Assembly: GCA_026692845.1 (NCBI GenBank)
Contig: JAPLNM010000088.1
Span: forward strand, 1-56,466
Origin: Planctomycetota bacterium
GTDB taxonomy: Bacteria; Planctomycetota; Planctomycetia; Pirellulales; Pirellulaceae
Direction of reading: 5' to 3'
DNA: 56,466 nt
Shown: piece by piece, positions 34,409 to 43,936 of the stretch
How the letters are laid out: every line of letters starts with the position of its first letter
How positions within the stretch are numbered: the first letter of the stretch is position 1
The notes under the pieces: model-generated
The model's input: only the letters and a program-made list of their open reading frames with translations
Told to the model about the DNA's origin: nothing
Database searches by the model: none
Made by a program: the position numbers and the translations under genes

Positions 34409-35869
34409 TCAGTAAAATATCTTGTCGATCGGATCCCCGGTCGAAATTGCAAGCGGTCGTCCTTGGGTGTCGAAGACTTCGGCGTGCGGGTCGATCCCCA
34501 GAGCCCAGTAGAGGGTCGCGGCGATGTCTTCGGGGCCGACGGGATCCGAGGCAGGATAAGCCCCTTTCGCGTCGCTAGCGCCGTAAATCGCACCTCCTTG
34601 TATCCCACCACCTGACATCATCACAGTGTAGCAATCGGGCCAGTGCCCTCGCCCTTTTCCATCCCGATCACCGACTTGCGGGCTCCGACCGAACTCACCC
34701 ATCCACAGCACGAGTGTATCATCGAGCAGGCCATGGGACTCGAGGTCCTCGATCAGCGTCGGGACGGTCTGGTCGCTCATCGGGAGCAACCGCTCGCGAA
34801 GGTCCTTGAAGTTCTCTTGATGGGTGTCCCATCCCTCGCTCCCCTTGCCGCCGATGCTTTGGGAAAAGTAGACCGTGACGAACCGCACGCCGGATTGAAC
34901 GAGCCTTCGTGCCAGCAGGCAGGATTGGCCATAGGTCGATCGACCGTAGGCATCGCGCAGCGCGGGGTCTTCGCTTCCGAGGTCTAGGGCGTCTCTTAAG
35001 CCGGTCGATGAAAGGATCTTCAATGCTTGCTGCTGGAGTTGGTCCAAGCCTCTTGCGTCGGACGACTGCTCGATGAGCCGTTTTTCCTGATCGATCAGTT
35101 CGACCAAACCGCGACGTCTTTCCAGACGGGCCAAATCGATGTTCGCAGGAAGCTGTAATTCCGGCAAACCGAACTCGGCGGAATTCGGATCGGCTTGGAA
35201 AAAATAAGGGTCGTATTGCTTACCTAAAAAACTAGCGTGCTGTCCAGGGGCAATCGCCCCGTCGCGCAGCACGTGAGGATAAGCCACAAAGGTTGGGACG
35301 CCAGGAACCGGTTCGGAAAACCTTGCGACACTCGATCCGAAAGCCGGAAAGAGTTCAAGGGTATCGCGAAGTCGGATGTCGTCGGTCGCCGGCCGTTTTC
35401 CGGTCAAGGAGTAGTAGCAAGCCGGATTGTGATTTTTCATGTCGTGATGGACGCTGCGGATCTGGGCCCAGCGGTCGAGCTGCGCTCCCCAACGGGGCAA
35501 GTATTCGCAGACCGGCGAGCCGGCAACGGCCGACGAGATGGACTTGAACTCCCCACGGATTCCATCGGGCGCATCTGGCTTCATATCGAACGTATCGATA
35601 TGGCTCGGCCCACCGTACTGATGCAGAAAGATCACGCTCTTGGCTCGGGCCTTGCGCGTCGTAGTCTCGCTTGCAGGTTTCCCGCTTGCAGGTTTCCCGA
35701 GCGCCGAGAGGTTCAAACCACCGCCGAGGAGTCCGGCGAGTCCAAACTGACTGGCTTGCAACAAGCATTGCCGACGGTGGATCGATCGTTGGAATTCCAG
35801 ACATCCTTTAGCCACGGTTAGGCCCTTTGTCGGTGCTGAGCATCGGGATAGTAAACCTTGCGAAAACAT
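34409..35869 (-). CDS. DUF1501 family protein (Tat-exported)
   Basis: 486 residues. The N-terminal HRRQCLLQASQFGLAGLLGG (about 31-50) is a twin-arginine signal. The rest matches DUF1501, an alkaline-phosphatase/sulfatase-fold family highly amplified in planctomycetes: FLHQYGGPSHIDTFDMKPDAP, SVHHDMKNHNPACYY, EGWDTHQENF, LVLWMGEFGRSP and GRGHWPDCYTVMMSGGGI (metal-binding Asp and His). The substrate is not established. It follows a DUF1549/DUF1553 gene by 42 bp, the standard pairing in this phylum. Confidence 0.92.
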   Translation of the reverse strand: MFSQGLLSRCSAPTKGLTVAKGCLEFQRSIHRRQCLLQASQFGLAGLLGGGLNLSALGKPASGKPASETTTRKARAKSVIFLHQYGGPSHIDTFDMKPDAPDGIRGEFKSISSAVAGSPVCEYLPRWGAQLDRWAQIRSVHHDMKNHNPACYYSLTGKRPATDDIRLRDTLELFPAFGSSVARFSEPVPGVPTFVAYPHVLRDGAIAPGQHASFLGKQYDPYFFQADPNSAEFGLPELQLPANIDLARLERRRGLVELIDQEKRLIEQSSDARGLDQLQQQALKILSSTGLRDALDLGSEDPALRDAYGRSTYGQSCLLARRLVQSGVRFVTVYFSQSIGGKGSEGWDTHQENFKDLRERLLPMSDQTVPTLIEDLESHGLLDDTLVLWMGEFGRSPQVGDRDGKGRGHWPDCYTVMMSGGGIQGGAIYGASDAKGAYPASDPVGPEDIAATLYWALGIDPHAEVFDTQGRPLAISTGDPIDKIFY

Positions 35870-35911
35870 GAATCATGAAAAATCTCCTCGGCTCGATTCA
35901 TCGGCCTAGTG

Positions 35912-38668
35912 TCAGCGAAGCATCATGAATTCTTTGCTGTTGAGCAGCGCCCACATAAGATCCTCCAAGACCGTGCGCTGGGAAGCCGGATCCGGATTGG
36001 CCGTCGGCCCCAAGGCTTCAAGGCCGATGCCAAGCTCTCGTTCGGAAGGTTTTCTGGACAAAGCTCTAAGGAATAACTCCTCGATGACTTGCTCAGGACG
36101 CATCGCATTTGCATCCCCTTTGGCATGCATCTGGAGTTGCTGAATATACCCATCGAGTCGATTGCTAGACGAGGCGATTTTGTCTCGGATTTCGACTCCA
36201 TTGGTCATGGCCAAGGATTGCCCTAGGGAGATCTGGCTGGACCGTTCGCATTCGCACACCAACAATCGATTCGGTTTCCCAAAGGTGGTCAAAAAGCCTG
36301 GCTTCTTGGGAATGCCCGGCATTCGCATGGCGCTATAAACGGTCGAATTGTCTTCATCTCCGGTGCGAAGCGGGCTCGCAACGCCTGTTACCTCGCTGAT
36401 CGCATCCATCAACGCTTCGGCTCCCAGTCGTCGAAGGGGGTAGGAGGCAAAGTAGGGAGACGTCGGCAAGAGGTTCTCATCGATCGAGTCGGCGATGCTT
36501 GCGCGGGCAAAGGTCGAGCTGGCCAAGATATCCTTCGAGAGCCGCTTGAGCGAATACCCTTGAGCTCGCAGATCGGTGGCCAGTTGGTCGAGCAGTTCCG
36601 GGTTGCTTGGTGGGTTCGATTCGCGAAAGTCATCTGGGGGATCAACGATCCCACGGCCAAAGTATTGGTACCAAATTCGGTTGGCTAGGTTGGCATCGAA
36701 TTGCCGATTGTCCAGGGTAAGCCAGCTTGCAAAGTCTTGCAGGACCGTGCGGCTCGATTGGGGTTCGGAGCCCTGGGCATGGGTAAGCCCCAGCCCGGAT
36801 GGACCGACCATCTTTGAGCGACCCGGATGTTTGATTTGCGGTTTTTTATCGGTAAGCGATATGACTTCATCCCCAGTGATCACATGCTTGTCCAAAGCAT
36901 CCTTGGGCTTGTTGTCGATCTGTTTGCGTTCGAGCGTCGTGAAGTAGGCCGCTAAGCCGTAGTAATCGTCTTGCTTCCACCGGTCGAACGGATGGTTATG
37001 GCACTTGGCACAGGCGATGCGCACGCCGAGAAAAACCTGAGCCGACGATTCGGCGGCGACTTCCGCATCGCGGTGGGTACGATAGAACGAGGCCGGAGGA
37101 TTCTCGTACGTGCTCCCGACGCTCGAGACGAGCTCGGAGATCCACTCGCGAAGCGGACGATCCGATGCGATCTGCTCGCGGAGCCACTCATGCAATAAAT
37201 TCGCACCTCGGGAACTCATCACTTTGTCCTCATTGCGAATCAAGTCGCTCCAACGCATGGCCCATGCGTAGTCGAACCCAGGGTCGGCCAAAAGCTGATC
37301 GATCCAACGGTCGTCTCGCATCGGACTCGCATCGGCAAGGTACTCCAAGGTCTCTTCGGGCGAAGGGAGTCGCCCGACGGTCGCCAAAAAGAGTCTTCGC
37401 AAAAACATCCCATCGTCGGCCCGATCGGCCAAAGAGATCTGGAGTTGTTCGGACTGCTTGGCAATGGTCCGGTCGTAGGGATGGCGGGTCTCGTGAGCGA
37501 CAGTGCCCTGCGCTTGGCTAGAGTTCAGGTTGGGGCTTGAGCCTCCTAGAAAGACAACGCGAGAGGCCGACCGACCGTTGAGGTAGGTAGCTCCGATCGA
37601 AAGATCCATCGCATGCTCGGCCTCGATGGTCCCGTCGCCTTGGACCTCGACGCCTGAGGGCAAGCTCGGTTCGAGCCTCGACCAGCTCGTGACATCCCGG
37701 ACCGATCCGTCTGCGAATCGAGCTTGGACGATCATCCTTGCGAGCCGTTGGCCTTGGACGATGCGTTGATTGGCAGGAAAGACCTCGAGGGATGCGACGG
37801 CCGGCAGGCTCGATTGCGGAGCTCCTTGGTCAATCCAATCGAGGATCGCCCCGTAATGGGCGCTGTCGGCTGCAAAACGTTTCCCGCCCTGGTGGGCTTG
37901 CGCTGCGGTGGCTTTCGTCAGGATCAAGCTTTTGGCTGGATCGAACCGATCGATTCGACGTTGTCCGAATTCTACAGCCAGCCGGTAATAGTCAAAGAGA
38001 GGGTCATCGCCTCGGAGGCTCAGGCGAAAGCCCCCTTTCCCGTGCAGGTTGCCGTGGCAGGTTCCTAGATTGCAACCGCTTCGCGTGAGCGTCGAAATCA
38101 CTTCGCGATCGAAAGCTACCGGCGAGTCGGCCGCGACGTTGAGCGTCGCTTGGGCCACGATCGGCCCAGAGGGCTGTTCGTAGCGCGCAGAGATTTGAGT
38201 CGAACCGGTCTTCAGGGCGATCCATCGACCCGCTTGGAACTGTGCAAGTTCTGGCGCCTGGGCCTCCCATGCCAACTTCTCGTCGGACGTCACATCGATC
38301 GCCGCTCCGTCGGCTCGGACCAACAACACCGCGACATGAGCCGGGTATCGCCCCGAGGTGTGCAGGACCTCGGGGAGAATTTTCAAGGTCCAGCTCTCCT
38401 GGGCACTATGGGCAGATGCCTTGCTGGAGGCTTCGTCGGGCGCTTGAGCCAGCAAGTTGCAAGAGAGGTTTAACCAAAGGCCAAGCGTCAAAAAAAGCCA
38501 AACGGCTATTCTGCCTATGCCGTGCACAGAAAAAAAACGGTGCGCAGAAAAAAAATGTCGCACGGGCAGGCATGCCGTGTTTCGCACGCGACTGCCAGAC
38601 GACGACGGGGTAGCTAGCCAGGGAGCGAACACGGGTCGAGTTGTGCTTTCCATTTCGGAATTGGACAC
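35912..38668 (-). CDS. DUF1549/DUF1553 domain secreted protein
   Basis: 918 residues. A long basic leader contains a hydrophobic stretch (IAVWLFLTLGLWLNLSCNLLA) that ends the signal region. About 180-230 holds a single cytochrome c-like site (GCNLGTCHGNLHGKGGFRLSLRG) followed by Ig-like repeats. DUF1549 is in the middle (CAKCHNHPFDRWKQDDYYGL) and DUF1553 near the end (NRIWYQYFGRGIVDP, LLVCECERSSQISLGQSLAM). This architecture is a hallmark of planctomycete genomes and always travels with DUF1501 genes; the function remains unproven. The start is GTG at 38668 or ATG at 38653; neither has a strong ribosome site. Confidence 0.92.
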   Translation of the reverse strand: MSNSEMESTTRPVFAPWLATPSSSGSRVRNTACLPVRHFFSAHRFFSVHGIGRIAVWLFLTLGLWLNLSCNLLAQAPDEASSKASAHSAQESWTLKILPEVLHTSGRYPAHVAVLLVRADGAAIDVTSDEKLAWEAQAPELAQFQAGRWIALKTGSTQISARYEQPSGPIVAQATLNVAADSPVAFDREVISTLTRSGCNLGTCHGNLHGKGGFRLSLRGDDPLFDYYRLAVEFGQRRIDRFDPAKSLILTKATAAQAHQGGKRFAADSAHYGAILDWIDQGAPQSSLPAVASLEVFPANQRIVQGQRLARMIVQARFADGSVRDVTSWSRLEPSLPSGVEVQGDGTIEAEHAMDLSIGATYLNGRSASRVVFLGGSSPNLNSSQAQGTVAHETRHPYDRTIAKQSEQLQISLADRADDGMFLRRLFLATVGRLPSPEETLEYLADASPMRDDRWIDQLLADPGFDYAWAMRWSDLIRNEDKVMSSRGANLLHEWLREQIASDRPLREWISELVSSVGSTYENPPASFYRTHRDAEVAAESSAQVFLGVRIACAKCHNHPFDRWKQDDYYGLAAYFTTLERKQIDNKPKDALDKHVITGDEVISLTDKKPQIKHPGRSKMVGPSGLGLTHAQGSEPQSSRTVLQDFASWLTLDNRQFDANLANRIWYQYFGRGIVDPPDDFRESNPPSNPELLDQLATDLRAQGYSLKRLSKDILASSTFARASIADSIDENLLPTSPYFASYPLRRLGAEALMDAISEVTGVASPLRTGDEDNSTVYSAMRMPGIPKKPGFLTTFGKPNRLLVCECERSSQISLGQSLAMTNGVEIRDKIASSSNRLDGYIQQLQMHAKGDANAMRPEQVIEELFLRALSRKPSERELGIGLEALGPTANPDPASQRTVLEDLMWALLNSKEFMMLR

Positions 38669-38779
38669 AAAGGAGTTGGAGGATCTCTAAGTATAGCTAA
38701 AGTTATGCCTTCTCGTAGTGAAAACCCGTCCTCGAATTCGAGGATCTGTCCGCTGAAGCCCTCTGAAGTATCGAAAATA

Positions 38780-39193
38780 ATGACACAAGATGCATTCGAC
38801 CGCTTTTCCAGCGCCCCGGTATCGCAACTGATCGGATTTCAGGTAGCCCAAGCGACCCAGGAGGAAAAGGAGTTGGGACTGGCCGTGGTGGCTTTGGAGG
38901 TCGACGAGCGATTGCACAACCCGATGGGCAGGGTCCACGGTGGGATCCTTGCGGCCCTGGCCGACGCGGCCATGGGGATCGCCTTTGGCCGAATGCTCGA
39001 CGTCGGGCAGGACTTTTCGACGATCGATCTACAAATCCAGTACATGCGCCCGGTCACGAGCCGCTTGCTGACGGCCAAGGCAAGAGTCAAGCAGCGCGGA
39101 TTGCGGATGGGGTTTGTCGAGTGCGAGATTCGAGACACTCGCGATCGGCTGATCGCTTGCTCGACATGCACCTGCACGACGATCGACATCTGA
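38780..39193 (+). CDS. PaaI-family hotdog thioesterase
   Basis: 137 residues from ATG at 38780; an in-frame ATG at 38705 would add 25 residues outside the fold. The hotdog fold signature is HNPMGRVHGGILAALADAAMGIAF, with the active-site Asp in the ADAA segment, followed by TIDLQIQYMRPVTS. The family hydrolyses acyl-CoA thioesters, often aromatic ones. It is divergent from the DUF1549 gene and stands alone on its strand. Confidence 0.85.
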   Translation: MTQDAFDRFSSAPVSQLIGFQVAQATQEEKELGLAVVALEVDERLHNPMGRVHGGILAALADAAMGIAFGRMLDVGQDFSTIDLQIQYMRPVTSRLLTAKARVKQRGLRMGFVECEIRDTRDRLIACSTCTCTTIDI

Positions 39194-39270
39194 CGAGCCA
39201 CCAAGTCGATGCGAGCAGCTGGGCGAATCCAAAACAACGCCAATTTTAAGTAAAGGCGTGTAGAAACTGT

Positions 39271-39438
39271 TAGGGCGCAAGCCCAATACCGTCAAATCGA
39301 CATTTGGATCATTTAAGGAAAGATTGGATTTGAATGTATTTCGGCGCATGCCGAGGGGTTTTTGAAAGCGGTTGGGCGCAAGCCCTCCGGTGAGTGCTTG
39401 CTAGATGCGTCACCGGACGGCTTGCGCCGTTCCGCTTC
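39271..39438. repeat. Foldback dispersed element, copy 2 (right end shortened)
   Basis: Begins TAGGGCGCAAGCCC directly before CAATACCGTCAAATCG and then follows copies 1 and 3 through the CGGCGCATGCCG and GGGCGCAAGCCC palindromes. After the TCACCGG inverted arm it stops at about 39438, where the hydrolase stop codon lies. The right terminal inverted repeat is missing. Confidence 0.8.
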
Positions 39439-41594
39439 TAGGGAAGCGAAAGCTGCGCCGTCGATGCCAAAGGCTTAAGGCTCAGGCGATTCTCGAGATG
39501 ATCAAAGAGCGGAAGCTTGCGATAGCTCGCCGCATTCCTGAGCTTCGTCGGGATCTGGCTCGAAACGGCAGCAAGCACATCCTTCAGATCGCAAAATCGC
39601 AAAACACCGATCAGCACGAACCCTTTAGAGTAGGCTTCGGGGTCCAGGGAATGGAGTTCGAGCGATTCGATTTTTTCCGGGGACAGCAAAGCCGCATGCA
39701 GAGCATGAACGGACATTTGCACACCGGCTTTTAATCGGCACTGATCGATGCGATGTTCGGCCAGGATCGCTTCGATCGACTTGGCGATGCCTGCGACTTG
39801 GCGACCCTCGAGCGACCAACCGGCCAGCAAGTACGATCGTCTCCAGTGGAGTCCGATCTTATCGGTCGGGTCCCAAGCCCAAGGTCCGCGTCCTTCTGGA
39901 AAGACCAGGTAGGTGGTCTGATTCGGTGAGCCTTGGGCCAATAGGGTCCGCCAGGCTTCGCCTAGGATTTGGCCTTTGACCAAACCGTCGCCGTTGACGG
40001 TTTGACGGTCCAAGGCTGCAGGATTCGTGGTGGTAGTCCACGCGTCCCAAAGCGATTGATCTGCGACGACGATTTGGACCGCAGGGTCGATCGATTCATC
40101 GTGAGCCCAAGCACGAATCCGAAGCAACGCGGCGCAGGGGATCGCGTCGGATTTGCATTCCAGTTGGCTCACTTCCCAATCCCCTTGCGAGACCCGGTGC
40201 TGGGTCTCGATCAACTCGGGTCGCACTTGCGATGCTCCAGGGGGCTCTTTGTCGAAGAGAAATTGCGGCAACCTGCCGTGGACGGATTCGGAGATTTCAA
40301 GCCGGATCGCATCGCATCGCGCATTCCAGGACGCTTGGTCTGCAGGGAGTTGGTCTTCGGGGCCAAACGCGCTCGACGCGATTGGAACGAACCAGTCTTG
40401 GACGTCCGTGACGCGTTGGTCTTGGGGGATCGATTCGAAAACCTTCAGGTCGGCTTTTGCAAAGAGCGGTTCGGCGGACCGTTGAAGTTTCCTTTTGGTA
40501 TCGAGCAAATGGCGATCGAACCAAACGAAGCAACCGAGCTGGAGTTCTTGGGTGTCTTCATGCCCACCGGTGGTCCATTGGATACCGAGGTTGTTTTTCG
40601 ATTCGAGCGCATAGAGCGTGCGAAGTTGCTGTTGGACTCGAAAGACGCCTCGCAGTGGAAAGATGGGGTCTTCGTCGGTGTTGCCTATCAAAAGGGCGCG
40701 AGGATGGACCATCGCACACAGGGTTGTGAAATCCCAGCCGTAGCGATTGTTGAAGAACATGCAGTCGCAATGCCCTCGGACGATTTGATCGACGATGTGA
40801 TCGCGAAGGTCCGTGACTCCGGCGACCGGCACTGCGACCCGGATCCGCGGATCGATTGCGGCTGCATACCAACTGTAAGCCCCCCCGCCGCTTCGGCCGG
40901 TGATCCCGATCCTGGACGCATCGACCTCGGGCCGAGTGACCAAGTAATCGACGGCTCGAATCGCGTTCCAGGTTTCGACCCCTGCGGGGGTGTAGCCTCG
41001 CGAGGGCCAATCCCAACGATTGAAACGATAGAGTCCGTGGTGGATCCCCTCGATCTCTCCGAGCTGGATCGTATCGATGGCCATAGCTACATAGCCCTGG
41101 CGGGCGAACCAAGCCGGGTGGTGTTGGTAGTGGGTTTTATTCCCAAGACTCACACCATTGTCTTTGACTTGGCCATGTCCGCAGACATAGAGAATCGCCG
41201 GCAAGGGTTTGTCGATCTGTTTGGGCCGATACAGGTTCGCTGTGACGTAAAGTCCTGGGCTCGATTGAAAATGGATCTTTTCGACCACGAGGTCATCGAG
41301 TTCCAGCGTCCCGGTCGTCACCGCGTGGAGTTGGCTCGGGCGAGACTCCATGGGGGGAAGACCGAGCATTTCAATCAGTTGTTCTCGTAGCTTGCCTTGC
41401 GATTGATTCCATTGCTCTTGGGAACTGAAAGCATGCAGGTCGTTGGCCCTTTCGATTTGCTCAACGCGGGAGCTCAGGGCTTGCCGCGTCAGTTCGATCC
41501 CGAGGTTACCCTCAGGATTCGACGCAGACTGAGCAAGCAGGATCGGGTTGAAGGCAAGAGCAACCAGCAGGAGCATGGCAGATCGATTCAGCAT
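39438..41594 (-). CDS. Secreted alpha/beta hydrolase (acetyl xylan esterase-like)
   Basis: 718 residues. Signal peptide MLNRSAMLLLVALAFNPILLAQS. The main domain is an alpha/beta hydrolase of the xylan-esterase/prolyl-peptidase type: LYVTANLYRPKQIDKPLPAI, YVCGHGQVKDNG (oxyanion region), GYVAMAIDTIQLGE and RIGITGRSGGGAYSWY with the nucleophile Ser in GRSGGG. The acid and His are in the LLIGNTDEDPIFPL and TGGHEDT segments. A C-terminal part (about 450-718) resembles a second, degenerate copy of the fold. Substrates are probably acetylated polysaccharides or esters. Its stop lies at the edge of a dispersed repeat copy. Confidence 0.85.
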   Translation of the reverse strand: MLNRSAMLLLVALAFNPILLAQSASNPEGNLGIELTRQALSSRVEQIERANDLHAFSSQEQWNQSQGKLREQLIEMLGLPPMESRPSQLHAVTTGTLELDDLVVEKIHFQSSPGLYVTANLYRPKQIDKPLPAILYVCGHGQVKDNGVSLGNKTHYQHHPAWFARQGYVAMAIDTIQLGEIEGIHHGLYRFNRWDWPSRGYTPAGVETWNAIRAVDYLVTRPEVDASRIGITGRSGGGAYSWYAAAIDPRIRVAVPVAGVTDLRDHIVDQIVRGHCDCMFFNNRYGWDFTTLCAMVHPRALLIGNTDEDPIFPLRGVFRVQQQLRTLYALESKNNLGIQWTTGGHEDTQELQLGCFVWFDRHLLDTKRKLQRSAEPLFAKADLKVFESIPQDQRVTDVQDWFVPIASSAFGPEDQLPADQASWNARCDAIRLEISESVHGRLPQFLFDKEPPGASQVRPELIETQHRVSQGDWEVSQLECKSDAIPCAALLRIRAWAHDESIDPAVQIVVADQSLWDAWTTTTNPAALDRQTVNGDGLVKGQILGEAWRTLLAQGSPNQTTYLVFPEGRGPWAWDPTDKIGLHWRRSYLLAGWSLEGRQVAGIAKSIEAILAEHRIDQCRLKAGVQMSVHALHAALLSPEKIESLELHSLDPEAYSKGFVLIGVLRFCDLKDVLAAVSSQIPTKLRNAASYRKLPLFDHLENRLSLKPLASTAQLSLP

Positions 41595-41689
41595 GGTTGT
41601 TGTTTGTTAGCAAGTCAGTTGTTAGGTGTCGATGAAAAGGAGATGAAATCCCGGCTAAGTAATGCCCAATATAGCTTCGTTGGGGTTAT

Positions 41690-41710
41690 GCTGTCTGCCG
41701 GTTAGACAGC
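41690..41710. other. Small hairpin in the leader of the DUF5690 gene
   Basis: GCTGTCT and AGACAGC form a perfect 7-bp stem around a 7-base loop, about 50 bases before the gene start. No U-run follows directly, so a plain terminator is unlikely. A short frame of 20 codons runs through it but lacks a usable ribosome site. Confidence 0.35.
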
Positions 41711-41757
41711 TGGTCGGGCCGATATTGGTTTTTAAAGGCAATCTTGAGGTAAGCTCC

Positions 41758-43074
41758 TTGATCCATCGATTAATGCAATCGGCTTGGTTGGTTAACACCT
41801 GGGCAATCATCGCTGCCTTTGGGACTTACTTTTGCATGTACATGTATCGCAAACCGTTTACGGTAGCGGCATTCAAGCAGGAGGAATTGGCGCAGGGGTT
41901 CGGAGGGGATTGGGATCAGAAGGCGGTTCTGGTTTCGGCGCAGGTCCTTGGGTATTTGGTCTCGAAATTGGTCGGGATCCGCGTGGTGTCCGAGGCGGGC
42001 CCCGAACGGCGAGCTTGGATGATTCTCTTGTTGATTCTCGCGGCGCTCGGATCGCTCTTGCTGTTTGCCGTGGTTCCATCCCCTTGGCATGTTGTTTGTA
42101 TGTTCCTCAATGGTTTGCCGTTGGGGATAGTATTCGGGTTGGTCCTAGGATCGCTCGAGGGGCGTCGATTGACCGAGGCTTTGGCAGCCGGTTTATGTGC
42201 CAGTTTCATCTTGGCAGGTGGTGTTGCCAAAACGGTTGGACAGCAGGTGATGGACTGGACGCAGCATCGGCTCGGTTGGGGACTAGCCGAATCGGAGCGT
42301 TGGATGCCGTTTCTCTCAGGGGTACTGTTTTTGCTGCCGATTTGTTTTTTTCTATGGATGCTCCACCAAATCCCACCGCCGACGCTCTTGGACCAAGCCG
42401 TCCGCAGTCCGAGGGATCCGATGCGCAAGGAGGATCGCTGGCACATCGTTCGAACGTATGCTTGGGGGATCGGAGCAATCGCCGGCATGTATTTAATGTT
42501 GAGTATTTTACGAAGTTTTCGAGATGACTTTGCAAGAGAGATTCTGACAGGACTCGGGGCGAGTATCCAATCGTCGGATTACGCAAGCATCGATTTTTGG
42601 GTGATGCTTGTGGCGACCATCGCCAACGGTTCGGCAGTATTTGTCAAGGACAATCGTCGGGCGCTTCGCTTGGCTTTTGCAACGTGTTGGGTAGGGTTTC
42701 TATTGATCTTGTTGAGCGTCCTAAGCCATCGTTTTTGGATGCAGTTATCGCCGACGACACTGATGGTATGCATTGGGGCAGGACTGTATTTGCCTTATGT
42801 GGCTGTTCACACGACGATCTTCGAGCGGATCATCGCTTGCACACGCGACCGAGCCAACGTGGGATTCATGATGTACGTGGCCGACTCGGTCGGTTACTTC
42901 GGATATGCGATCCTGATTTTGGCAAAGAATTTTTTCATCGGTTCGATTCCAGAGACGGCTTTTGCGAGGGTCTTTCTGACCACATGCGTCGTGGGATCGA
43001 TCGGCAGCATTCTGTTCGTCTCGATCGCTTCGCGATCGTTCGACCGCCTGCAAAGCAAGTTTGATCGGCCCTGA
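41758..43074 (+). CDS. DUF5690 family membrane protein (MFS-like)
   Basis: About 438 residues from TTG at 41758, which has GAGGT seven bases upstream; ATG at 41773 is the other candidate. About twelve transmembrane helices with the family opening TYFCMYMYRKPFTVAAFK, followed by VSAQVLGYLVSKLVGIRVVSE, FLNGLPLGIVFGLVLGSLEGR, and IACTRDRANVGFMMYVADSVGY. The family is MFS-like and its substrate is unknown to me. No neighbour points to a substrate. Confidence 0.88.
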   Translation: MIHRLMQSAWLVNTWAIIAAFGTYFCMYMYRKPFTVAAFKQEELAQGFGGDWDQKAVLVSAQVLGYLVSKLVGIRVVSEAGPERRAWMILLLILAALGSLLLFAVVPSPWHVVCMFLNGLPLGIVFGLVLGSLEGRRLTEALAAGLCASFILAGGVAKTVGQQVMDWTQHRLGWGLAESERWMPFLSGVLFLLPICFFLWMLHQIPPPTLLDQAVRSPRDPMRKEDRWHIVRTYAWGIGAIAGMYLMLSILRSFRDDFAREILTGLGASIQSSDYASIDFWVMLVATIANGSAVFVKDNRRALRLAFATCWVGFLLILLSVLSHRFWMQLSPTTLMVCIGAGLYLPYVAVHTTIFERIIACTRDRANVGFMMYVADSVGYFGYAILILAKNFFIGSIPETAFARVFLTTCVVGSIGSILFVSIASRSFDRLQSKFDRP

Positions 43075-43394
43075 CGGCACGACCGAGACGTTACTGGTAC
43101 ACTATCGCGACACGCATTGATTCGTTCTCCTCAACATCTGAGGACACCACGATACCGGTGCTCGATACTTGATGCTGTTAGGTGCCGTATTGGACGATCA
43201 TATAGAAGTCCCCAGATAGGATCTGGTATTCCTTAATGCTATGCTAGATATCTGGATAAAAGATACGACCCGAAAACTCAAGTTCACCGATAGGCGCCTG
43301 AGGATTTACCCCGCGATGAACAGCTCTAGGGGTCTTGCCCGGTGAAGTATGAGCCATTCGGCGTTTTCACTTAGGGCTTGGCCGCCTACCTGCT
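43075..43394. other. Gene-free stretch before the transposase remnant
   Basis: No gene, terminator or clear repeat is visible. The minus strand close to 43390 may carry more of the decayed transposase, but the frame is too broken to name. Confidence 0.5.
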
Positions 43395-43877
43395 ACAGAT
43401 TGAGCACAGCACACAACCGGAAAAATGCTGGCGTGTAATCCGTCCAGTTCAAGAGCCGCTTCTTTTCCGCTCGATACCGCGGGCAGGTCATAGCTGATGC
43501 AAAAGAAGTAGCGAATCTCGTCAATGAGCCGAACATCGCCCTGCCCCGAATGATTTGGCGTTTGACATTACCGCTGCGATTCACAATCGCCAGCACTGGT
43601 CGGATTCATGATAGGGTGCATGCGACTTCAAGAGACGGACATGATTGTTGATTGCATCGGTCAACCCGACATGCTCGGCAAGCTTGAGCATGGCGGAAAC
43701 ACCAGCTTAGTTGATGGCCTGAGTGCGATCAGCAAGCTCGTTTTTGACTGAATTGGAAGCGAGAACGGGATTCGGATTCGAGGTACAACGAGAGAATCGA
43801 CTCTCTCTTGCGGTTGCGAGTCTTTTCAGGATTTGCTTCTTGCGTACATCGTTACGTTTTGCGAAACTTGTCTTCAC
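43395..43877 (-). pseudogene. IS1380-type transposase remnant with internal deletion
   Basis: From GTG at 43877, preceded by GGAGG, the frame reads VKTSFAKRNDVRKKQILKRL, the usual IS1380 N-terminus. One frame over it continues ADRTQAIN, then LAEHVGLTDAINNHVRLLKS and HAPYHESD, a strong IS1380 motif. The catalytic middle is absent: HESDQ runs straight into IVNRSGNVKRQIIRGRAMFG and DEIRYFFCISYD, which resemble the family's C-terminal part (RYFFYITND). At least two frameshifts are needed. I could not define terminal inverted repeats. The element is dead and decayed. Confidence 0.6.
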
Positions 43878-43936
43878 CTGAAACCCTCCGTGTGTGTGGC
43901 TTAACTGATTTGTTCCCCCTACTGGTCTGCGAAAAG

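Noticed and set aside
33281-34615. Open frame of 444 codons on the plus strand opposite the MoxR-type gene
   Set aside because: Antisense to Walker A/B coding sequence; its repeats are just the complement of the DDEL repeat.
39969-41390. Open frame of 473 codons on the plus strand opposite the alpha/beta hydrolase
   Set aside because: Antisense to a clear hydrolase with signal peptide and active-site motifs; no homology of its own.
41643-41705. Small 20-codon leader peptide before the DUF5690 gene
   Set aside because: The GGAG sequence is immediately next to its ATG, too close for normal initiation, and no attenuator-like terminator follows.
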